Shown one piece after another: positions 25,191-32,536 of a stretch of 64,000 nt of DNA. The notes under the pieces were generated by a model, which had not been told where the DNA came from, searched no databases, and saw nothing but the letters and a program-made list of their open reading frames with translations. The DNA is taken from positions 62,001 through 126,000 of the forward strand of contig JAQFWX010000101.1 of NCBI GenBank assembly GCA_027605045.1, read 5' to 3'. The position numbers were made by a program, and so were the translations under genes. How positions within the stretch are numbered: the stretch's first letter is position 1; each line of letters begins with the position of its first letter. The stretch is from Phallus indusiatus (lineage: Eukaryota > Basidiomycota > Agaricomycetes > Phallales > Phallaceae).

Positions 25191-26392
25191 AGCATTCGTA
25201 CTAACCCACCAACAGAAGGTCAAAGGACTGGTGTCATTCACATTCAACACTTGGACCAGCCGGGCCGATGATCCATACATTGCCGTCACTGCACATTACA
25301 TATCTCACCCTCCCAATCAACCTATGGATTGGTCTCTCAAAAACGCTATCATTGGCTTTTCATTTATCTTAGGCAACCATGGTGGTGACGACTTGGCTAA
25401 GACAATTACATGTGCCATAGATGATAGATTGCTTCGACTTAAGAAGCAAGGTGCGTAGATAATCTTACACACTCCATCCATCCAAACTCATTCTCCTCCA
25501 GATAGGATGGTTTACATCTGACAATGCTTCAGTCAATGATGCCGTGATGTCATCCCTAACCAAACCAAACATGGCTGCTGAAGACATCTTGGACTTTGAT
25601 TTCCATGATCAACAGGTTCGGTAAGTATGTATAGTATTATATGTACATATGGCTAAACTCTATCATCACTGCAGTTATGTCATGCATGTCCTGAATCTAG
25701 CAGCAAGAGCTTTCATCAAAGGCGTTGCCCCTACCCCTACAAGTACTGTCCAAAAGAAACTTCGCAGTACCAAGCGCAAACATTCCTTATATGACGAGGA
25801 GACCGATGACGAAGAAGATCAGCTTATTAGAGATGAAGAAACTCCATTTGGTGTAGTTGAAGAAGAAGAAGCGAAGTCAGGAACCACTGAGTTCGACGTC
25901 CATGACTTGCTTGGAAAGGTTCTGGCTCTAATCAAACAGGTATGTCACTCTGTCCTACTACCTTGATTCTATTAATATCTAATCATCGTGTATCAGATTA
26001 AGGTGTCTCCGCAAGCACATGCATTCTTCAAAGAGTGCTGTGAGAAGAAGACACTGAAGCTGCTTCAGCTCAAGAAATGGGTTCGGACTCAATGGACATC
26101 GATGTATGACCTCCTTACTAGGCTTGTTGACCTTCAAATGATAAGTATAATCCCCTATTCATCTGTTGCGCTCTGACAATAGCATATACAGGCTATAGAT
26201 TTCTTTCTCTTACATGCAGATTGGTCTGGCAAAGTGCCAAAACTCACAGGCGGTCACACCTACATCATGTTCACTATCACATTGACTGAGTGGAGCTGTC
26301 TCAAACTTATTGCCAAGGTTCTCCAAGTAAGCAATTCTTCTACCCTCGCTTTTTTTAAAATCTCACTTGATGTTTAGGATCCTGCTGAGGCC

Positions 26393-26729
26393 TAAGGATC
26401 TCAACGGGTATGGCACTTGGATATGGGTACCCTATCCGCGGGTATTGACAGTCACAGATCTCATACCATACCCGAACAGATATTTTAAGTGCCGGGTTTA
26501 TGCGGGTACCTGTGCGGGTACGGGTATTACCCGTGGGTATGGTTTAGTTTACTATATGATTATTGTATATATACAAACAGGTACCCTTAAAATTGCACAT
26601 TTTCAGAGTCATACCCTTACGGGTAAATAGGCGCCGGATACCTGTACCCACGGGTAGCAATATCCACGGGTGGGGGTATGGGTATCCGAGGGTATTACCC
26701 ATAATACCCATTACCCGTTGAGACCCTTA
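26393..26729. mobile_element. hAT-type MITE (337 bp), TSD CTGAGGCC, inside the hAT transposase relic
   Basis: TIRs TAAGGATCTCAACGGGTA (left) and the inverse of TACCCGTTGAGACCCTTA (right) match at 17 of 18 positions. Exact 8-bp duplications CTGAGGCC flank it (26385-26392 and 26730-26737), as for hAT transposition. The interior is filled with palindromic GGTACC / ACCCGTGGGT / GCGGGTA words. It has no coding capacity. Removing it restores the reading of the surrounding transposase relic. Confidence 0.93.
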
Positions 26730-27295
26730 CTGAGGCCCAAAATGTGTTCTCCAGTGAGACCATTCCCACCATATAACGCAACATACCCATCTTGGAATAT
26801 CTACAGACTAGGTGGGAGGCATATGCTGCACACCCTGATTATGCCGACGTCCTGCCTGGGCTGGAGTGTGGACTAAAAATACTTCAAAAGTATTACAAGT
26901 TGTCTGACAAAACATCGGTGAACCTGGTTTGCCATGTTGCATATTCATTTACCTTTCAATGAACTTTACTGATCCACAAGTAAAGTCCTGAATCCAAGCA
27001 TCAAAATGGAATATATTAAGAAGAAGTGGGATGCGGTATGGATAACACAAGCCAGGCAAACCCTTGAGTGCATTGTGAGTTCTTTATTTAATGTTGTTCC
27101 AGACAAGTTGGCTTAGCACATTACTAGGTAGAGATGTATCAACAACAACAGATTCAAGCCACATGTCACGAGCCGATTTTCTCATGACATCTGTCAAGTA
27201 CCGATATCTGGGAATGGTAATAGATACTATAATGTACTTTAGTCGCTGAATAGAACACTAATAACTGTCACCGTGGGTTGACGATAGTCAGGACT

Positions 27296-27695
27296 TGTTA
27301 GGGCTACTCAGCTCACACTAGAGGGAGGGGATCCTAAGATAAATATATTGGGGGAGAACTAACTACTCACCTAGAGGGAGGGGATCCTAAGAGAACAAGC
27401 TTAGGGACCCTCACTCTAGGGACAGCGACTATATACATGAAAAACGATAGCGCGGCGTGCGGCCCTGACACAGCTAAGTGCCAGATGCCCAAACCGAACA
27501 TAAGCGACGTGACGCCGTAGGCGTCACGCCGGGTACGAGCGCGCGACGCGCGCAAGTAGAGAAAGTGGAATAGAGACAGAGGGAGCAAACGGAGGGTGGA
27601 GATAGTATATGGGAAATACAAATAAAGTAGAGGGGAATATATACCGATGATAATAAATGAGAAAAAATGAGGGGACGCGGTAGCATACCCTGACA
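27296..27695 (+). mobile_element. Solo LTR, family A (400 bp), TSD GGACT
   Basis: Starts TGTTAGGGCTACTCAGCTC and ends TAGCATACCCTGACA. Exact 5-bp duplications GGACT flank it (27291-27295 and 27696-27700). It is very similar to 2486-2862 but 23 bp longer, mainly because of a GACGCCGTAGGCGTC palindrome at about 27510 that the other copy lacks. Confidence 0.92.
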
Positions 27696-27796
27696 GGACT
27701 TGGCCTCAACCTATAAGAGGTTGTGCCACAACAGTCTTCTTTAGGATTTGTCCTGACGTTCGTAGCGAGCGTCGAGTTCGTCAAGGACGTTTCTGA

Positions 27797-27907
27797 TAAG
27801 GCTGTTCACGGGTTATGACCCGCGGGTTTGGGTACCTGAACCCGCGGGTATTGTGACAGGTACCTGTCACAGGTACCCGGGTATACCCATACCCGTGAAC
27901 AGCCTTA
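27797..27907. mobile_element. Minimal hAT-type MITE (111 bp), TSD GTTTCTGA
   Basis: TIRs TAAGGCTGTTCACGGGT and the inverse of ACCCGTGAACAGCCTTA are perfect over 17 bp. Exact 8-bp duplications GTTTCTGA lie at 27789-27796 and 27908-27915. The inside is almost wholly made of GGTACCTG, ACCCGCGGGT and GTGACAGGTACCTGTCAC palindromes, so the whole element can fold. Confidence 0.94.
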
Positions 27908-28248
27908 GTTTCTGATATATGCATTCCAAGCTTCGAGAGCCGCAAGCTGTATCTCATACTGAATGAGATCAAGCTCAACGATAATGAAGAAAGCTTCAAT
28001 ATATAACTCTCAGTAACGACGGATGGCTTCCGTCGCTGCGAGTCTCGAAGGATGATCTCAACGTTCAATGATGAAGAGAGTAAGAGAAAGAGAGAGTTTA
28101 TAGAGATATCGAACTACGTTCAATATTAAGTCTGAGGAATTATCTACGAGTATACTAGGGTTTATATACACATCAGATAAATAATTCTAGCTCAGTTCGA
28201 AATAGATTCCGAACTTGAGAAATGTAAACAAGTTGTGAGATTCGTAAG

Positions 28249-28705
28249 TAGTGTTGCCATGGTCCGGTTCGGTCCGGTTTTTTGACACTTTTTGCCGAAC
28301 TGAAAACCGAACCAATGTAAAATGGTTCGGTTCGGTTTGGTTTTTTTCAGTTCGGTTCAATGGTTCGAACCGGTTCGCAACAGTATTCATTTTTTTTCTA
28401 GATTTCATTGAATTTACATGATTTTCGACAAATTTTTTGCTTATGTAACACGGGCGCCTATTTAGGCGCCCGACTTATCTTGTAGATATTTAAAAAATAA
28501 TTATGGCATATTTTTTCACTCAGTCATATAGCAATATGTGGATCGGTTCATGAACCAGTTCAGCAATTTTCTGAATATTTCCGAACCACGAACTGAACTG
28601 ATTTCTGAACCGAACTGAACCGAACTGATTAATCGGTTTTTTTCAGTTCAGTTTGCAGTTCGGTTCAGTCTTTTTTCGGTTCAGAACCGAACCGCGGCAA
28701 CACTA
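28249..28705. mobile_element. hAT-type MITE, TAGTGTTGCC family (457 bp)
   Basis: Starts TAGTGTTGCCATGGTCCGG and ends CCGCGGCAACACTA, an inverted pair over TAGTGTTGCC. The interior is mostly GGTTCGGTT / AACCGAACC words. The flanking octamers TTCGTAAG and TTCATAGA only partly match, so the duplication has eroded or one end has changed. Confidence 0.8.
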
Positions 28706-28871
28706 TTCATAGATGTCTCATGTGATGACCATGAGGTGCACAGGGATAATAGCTGTGCATACATGGACCTACATTCGTCATCTATGATCTCATAACTGGA
28801 ACGTGCGTGGAATATTCTAGAAAGGGCTTTCCGCGGGTGTTCCAGGAGTTAAGAGAGACGGGTGCATCTCT

Positions 28872-29453
28872 TAGTGTGGCCGCGGTTCGGTTTTCGGACC
28901 GAACCGAACCGAACCGAAAAAAAGACTGAAATGAACCGATTTATCAGTTCGGTTCGGTTTGGTCTTTCAAACGGTTCGGTTCACGGTTCAGAAATTTTTG
29001 AAAAATTGCCGAACCGATAGGAACCATTTCGAACCGGTTCAGAAACTGAGTCACATATTGCTATATAACTGAGTCAAAATGGTGAATGTTGTCGTGATTT
29101 TTTTTTTATTTTGGCTCTAGAGAGCTCAAAAATTGCCCAAAATGGGAATAAAAAAATATGTCATAAATATTTTTCGAATATCTAGAAGATAAGTTGGGCG
29201 CTTAAATAGGCGCCCGTGTTACATAAGCAAAAAAACTGTCCAAAATCATCTAAATTCGTTGAAATCTAGAAAATTTCAAGTACTATTGTGAACCGGTTCG
29301 AACCACTGAACCGAACCAATAAAAACCGAACCGAACCGAACCAATGTAAAACGGTTCAGTTCAGCGAAATTTCCCGAACCGAACCATTGGTTCGGTTTTC
29401 GGTTCGGCAAAAAGTGTCAAAAAACCGGACCGAACCGAACCGCGGCCACACTA
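28872..29453. mobile_element. hAT-type MITE, TAGTGTGGCC family (582 bp), TSD GCATCTCT
   Basis: Perfect terminal inverted repeats beginning TAGTGTGGCCGCGGTTCGG, flanked by exact 8-bp duplications GCATCTCT (28864-28871 and 29454-29461). The interior carries many GGTTCGGTT/AACCGAACC words. A central block shared with 13200 and 28249 has an AGATAAGTTGGGCGC stretch. The TAGTG start fits the hAT end consensus YARNG. Confidence 0.93.
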
Positions 29454-29461
29454 GCATCTCT

Positions 29462-30041
29462 ATTCAAGTTGCAAAGGTGTTTGAGATGACTGAACACGAA
29501 GGTCTTATCGTGAGTGATGTAAGCGAGATAAGATTACAGAGATGAATGGTAAGTGATCGGATATGGATTATGTAACATTACCAGAAGTGATGTCATGAAT
29601 CGGACCATGACAACATCAATTTAACGATTTAATTCAATTTTTCATTCTTTATCGAACTCGAACGAACAAACCTTATAGAGATCGCACTCTATGCGATCTC
29701 TTGAATTACCAATTACTGATTTCACTTTGACAATCGGTGAGGTTCCATGATATAAATAGAATACTTTCTATTTCTTTCTCTATGTTTCTAACGAACCTCA
29801 CGACTTCCTCAAGTACTATTATGTACTTATCCGAATTAGTACTTTCTTTGTACTTGACCCTGCATAACTTTGTAGTATTTAAACTCACTGTAAATACCAT
29901 ACAAAGTCATCTTGAAATCAAACTCTGATTCGATTCAAATATATTTCATTGTATTTCAAACCTCCTTGAATTACAACTTGTCTCTTTATCTCGAAACTGT
30001 CACGGTACGCTAGCGCCTCTTCCGATTATTCGATTTCTTCG
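29462..30041. other. No supported gene
   Basis: AT-rich, short frames on both strands only. A minus-strand frame 29706-29900 and its plus shadow have no known domain. A TAGAGATCGCACTCTATGC hairpin-like stretch lies near 29680. Confidence 0.5.
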
Positions 30042-30136
30042 TGTCACGCGCCGTGTTCCGGGCGTCTGGGCGGAAGTCCGGGGAGTCCGGACTACGGAAC
30101 AGAAGGGACTTGGCTTCAGCTTATGTGGTCGTGACA
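30042..30136 (+). mobile_element. 95-bp mini solo LTR, family C, TSD CTTCG
   Basis: Starts TGTCACGCGCCGTGTTCCGG and ends GTGGTCGTGACA, the same ends as the 609-bp LTR at 4078-4686. It matches the first 85 or so bases of that LTR nearly exactly and then jumps to its last bases. Exact 5-bp duplications CTTCG flank it (30037-30041 and 30137-30141). It is an internally deleted LTR whose own insertion footprint is intact. Confidence 0.9.
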
Positions 30137-30276
30137 CTTCGATTTCTTTCGGTTTCATTTCGTGTTACGATTTCCTTCATTTCCCGTACTCTGCCATTTC
30201 CATTAGTTCCATTGTTTTCTCGATTTCTCGATTTCTTCGATTTCTTTCGATTTCTATTTATATCTCCTCAGATCCC

Positions 30277-30449
30277 ATGGAGATCAGTCAGGCGCTTTGT
30301 ATCCTGTACTTATACGTGTTTTCCCTAGAGGGGGATACCTAAGCTTGTTCTCTTAGGTTTTCCCTCCTCTAGGTGAGTAGTTAGTCGCTGCCCCTCAATA
30401 GATCTTAGGTTTTCCCTCCTCTAGGTGTGTGCCCTGAGTCGCCCTAACA
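30277..30449 (-). mobile_element. LTR fragment, family B (173 bp)
   Basis: Second copy of the family B sequence (see 24795-24967), same length, ending ...GAGTCGCCCTAACA at 30449. It is directly joined to a truncated family A LTR in the same orientation. Confidence 0.65.
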
Positions 30450-30458
30450 TTGCCCACT

Positions 30459-30683
30459 TGTACGGCGTCACGTCGCTTATGTTTGGGTCGGGCGTCTGGC
30501 ACTTAGCTGTGTCAGGGCCGCACGCCGCGCTACTGTTTTTCATGTATATAGTCGCAGTCCCTAGAGTGAGGGTCCCTAAGCTTGTTCTCTTAGGATTCCC
30601 TCCCTCTAGGTGAGTAGTTAGTTCTCCCCAATATATTTCTCTTAGGATCCCCTCCCTCTAGTGTGAGCTGAGTAGCCCTAACA
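30459..30683 (-). mobile_element. Truncated family A LTR
   Basis: Reverse-oriented family A LTR from its TGTTAGGGCTACTCAGC end (at 30683) to the GGCGTCACGTCGCTT block near 30460. The remaining 3' part of the LTR is missing. No target duplication can be paired because the left side is joined to the family B fragment. Confidence 0.75.
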
Positions 30684-30689
30684 GTAACA

Positions 30690-31030
30690 CACCACTAACA
30701 TAGCCCAGAGGCTAATGTGCTCTTTTAAAAGGCGAATATGTTCACCTTTAGAGGTTACAATGCAATTCCGGTCATGTTTACCACATTTTGTTTTGAGTTC
30801 GAGAAGCTTGACTAATTGGCCTTCCAAGAAGACCTCCTGCCTGGAGTTCGCCGCAGAAGATGGCTCTACACCACTACCACCACCACCTTTTGTACCTCCG
30901 GATCCTCCTAGTCATAGTTTCTCACTTGTTGCCTTTGCTGCCTTTGCATCCGGAGGTAGATTCATATCCTTGATGTGTACCTCAAATGGCTTTCCTTTAT
31001 TCTTAGCCTTGGCATGAACCTTCATTGCTG
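30690..31030 (-). pseudogene. Relic of a protein family related to the 22.2-24.1 kb gene
   Basis: Minus-strand reading gives KNKGKPFEVHIKDMNLPPDA, one stop, a Gly/Ser linker, then LVKLLELKTKCGKHDRNC and HIRLLKEHISLWAM. The order (basic or charged region, short linker, Leu-rich stretch followed by a Cys...Cys motif) parallels the SELENCTKCNMN block of the gene at 22227-24083. A stop and missing flanks show it is broken. Confidence 0.5.
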
Positions 31031-31459
31031 CATGTGCTCTTGCAACCAAATCAAGCCAGTTTTTTTATTTGGCCAGCTATTCATGTTGCGCACGAAAAGT
31101 GACAGACACATGTATGGTTTTGCGCGTCACTGTATACCTGAATTTTCTATAGTCACATGACCCAAACTTTATCTGCGCAAACGTTGAGAAAACCTTATTT
31201 TAGGGTTCATCTTCAACACGTGCAAAACTGTTCACGTGATATCAGCCAAAAAATATATATATTGTGGGTGAACACGCAACATTGAACGCGACTTGTATTA
31301 AGTAAACTTGTTCTTAATATACTCAGGTAACTTCACAAATATTTTCAAGAATTTAAGGAATTTATTGGATTTTTAATTACATTCGCACGCGAAAAGGTAC
31401 AAATGCATGAACAGTTTTGCACGTCACTGTAAGACTAAGGCTGTACCAGTCCAGACTAA
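31031..31459. other. No supported gene
   Basis: AT-rich spacer; nothing recognisable except short frames. The repeated phrase TTTTGCGCGTCACTGTA / TTTTGCACGTCACTGTA (about 31119 and 31413) is a short direct repeat with unknown meaning. Confidence 0.45.
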
Positions 31460-32003
31460 GTCCAGTGGGTCTTGTGAACCGGTTCGCAACGGTCTGTATC
31501 GGTTCAGCATTTTTTTACAAAATTCCAAACCGAGAACCGAACCAGCTCTAAGACCAAACCGAACCAGAACTAAAGGTGTTCACGATTCCAGGTCCCATGC
31601 ACAGGTCAACAGATCTTATCCATGATCGGATCCGTAAAACACAGATCCGTGAGACTATGGATCCGTGAAAGATCTGACCTGTAAGGATCCAGGTCTGGGT
31701 TTTGAAAAGTTTTGAAAATTTAAACTGTCTCAAAACCTATTTAAACTTGATGAGAGCTAAGATTTGTCTACAGATCAACAGGTCAAGATCCGTGAAGACC
31801 TAGAACCGGATCCGTGAAGATCCGACCTGTAAGGATCCAGGTTTGAATTTTGGAGACTTCAAAACCTGTTGACCTGGATCCATAAGACCTGGATCCGGAA
31901 TCATGAACACCCTTAACCAGAACCGATTGATTGGTTTTTTTGGGTTCGGTTCACAGTTCGGTTCAGTCTTTTTTCGGTTCGGAACCGAACCGCAGCCACA
32001 CTA
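31460..32003. mobile_element. TAGTGTGGC-family hAT-type MITE, interrupted by another MITE
   Basis: Right end reads AACCGAACCGCAGCCACACTA at 31983-32003, the inverted end of the family at 28872. GGTTC/GAACC words fill 31470-31562 and 31916-31990. The middle is occupied by a second MITE (31571-31915). The left end is not clear: no TAGTGTGGC is seen near 31460, so that side is truncated or eroded. Confidence 0.65.
31571..31915. mobile_element. hAT-type MITE (345 bp), TSD ACCAGAAC, nested
   Basis: TIRs TAAAGGTGTTCACGATTCC and the inverse of GGAATCATGAACACCCTTA match at 17 of 19 positions. Exact 8-bp duplications ACCAGAAC lie at 31563-31570 and 31916-31923. The interior is made of GGATCC, GGATCCGTGAAGATC and AGGTCAACAGGTC words. 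It sits inside a GGTTCGG-type MITE. Confidence 0.92.
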
Positions 32004-32536
32004 CCCTCACACCCATACTTTCCATACTTCCTTTATCCACACACACATGTTCGGTAATAGACCGGACTTAGCCAGGATAGGCTCGGAACATGGCACTTGA
32101 CAATAGCCACAAGTCATGCTTTGGACCTTTATCCAAATGATTCTTCCCAACCTTATCTGCAACACATGGCAGACCATGATCCTGTGACAGACCTGTTGTA
32201 CAAACATGCCATGCTTGCTTAAACATTTTTGCCAGTCCTCTTTTCACATTTTCTGCGACATTAAAGTTCCGGAGTTCTAAATAATCACATATTACGCTCA
32301 TAATCACCCATATTCTTAAAACCCCGCCCGTGGGATAGTCGCTAAAATGTGAAAAGGGACCGGGTAGGAGTCTGAGTAGATCGACGACCCACGCAGCCGC
32401 TAACATGACAATGCTTGTGCTTTAGCTCGTTACTCAAATTTGCGCAACAACATAAAAACAACAATAAGAAGATAACACTTCCTATATACACTAACAGCGT
32501 GTGGATTACATACGGTATTTATTATGTATATAGTAC
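32004..32536. other. Intergenic; junction between repeat-rich and gene-rich halves
   Basis: No recognisable coding domain. The minus-strand frames at 32007-32406 are short and lack known motifs. This spacer holds the 3' flank of snf5, whose stop codon is at 32537. No repeats of the left half were found to the right of this point. Confidence 0.5.

Larger units (their letters stand above)
24978..27110 (+). pseudogene. hAT transposase relic interrupted by a MITE
   Basis: Exon blocks: LVSFTFNTWTSRADDPY (about 25215), GWFTSDNASVND (about 25500), YVMHVLNLAARAF (about 25675), an acidic linker, and WVRTQWTSMYDLLTRL at about 26080. These are the hAT order of first catalytic region, DNAS motif, H.LNL motif and the RW block. 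After removal of the MITE at 26393-26729 and one copy of its duplication, the reading continues DPAE-AQNVFSSETIPT. A C-terminal dimerisation-like piece lies at about 27000-27070. The first catalytic Asp (usually DxW) reads Asn (FNTW), several blocks need frame changes, and a TTGTA microsatellite sits in the 5' part. Inactive. Confidence 0.8.

Noticed and set aside
25050..25271. Open frame with YCIVL repeats
   Set aside because: Created by the (TTGTA)n microsatellite; not a protein-coding signal.
28251..28703. TA target duplication (Tc1/mariner MITE) for the GGTTCGG elements
   Set aside because: The sister copy at 28872 has exact 8-bp duplications outside the TA, so TA belongs to the element end and the hAT-type reading fits better.
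28240..29460. Evenly repeated GGTTCGG units as a CRISPR-like array
   Set aside because: Spacing is irregular, units are in both orientations, there are no unique spacers, and the genome is eukaryotic.
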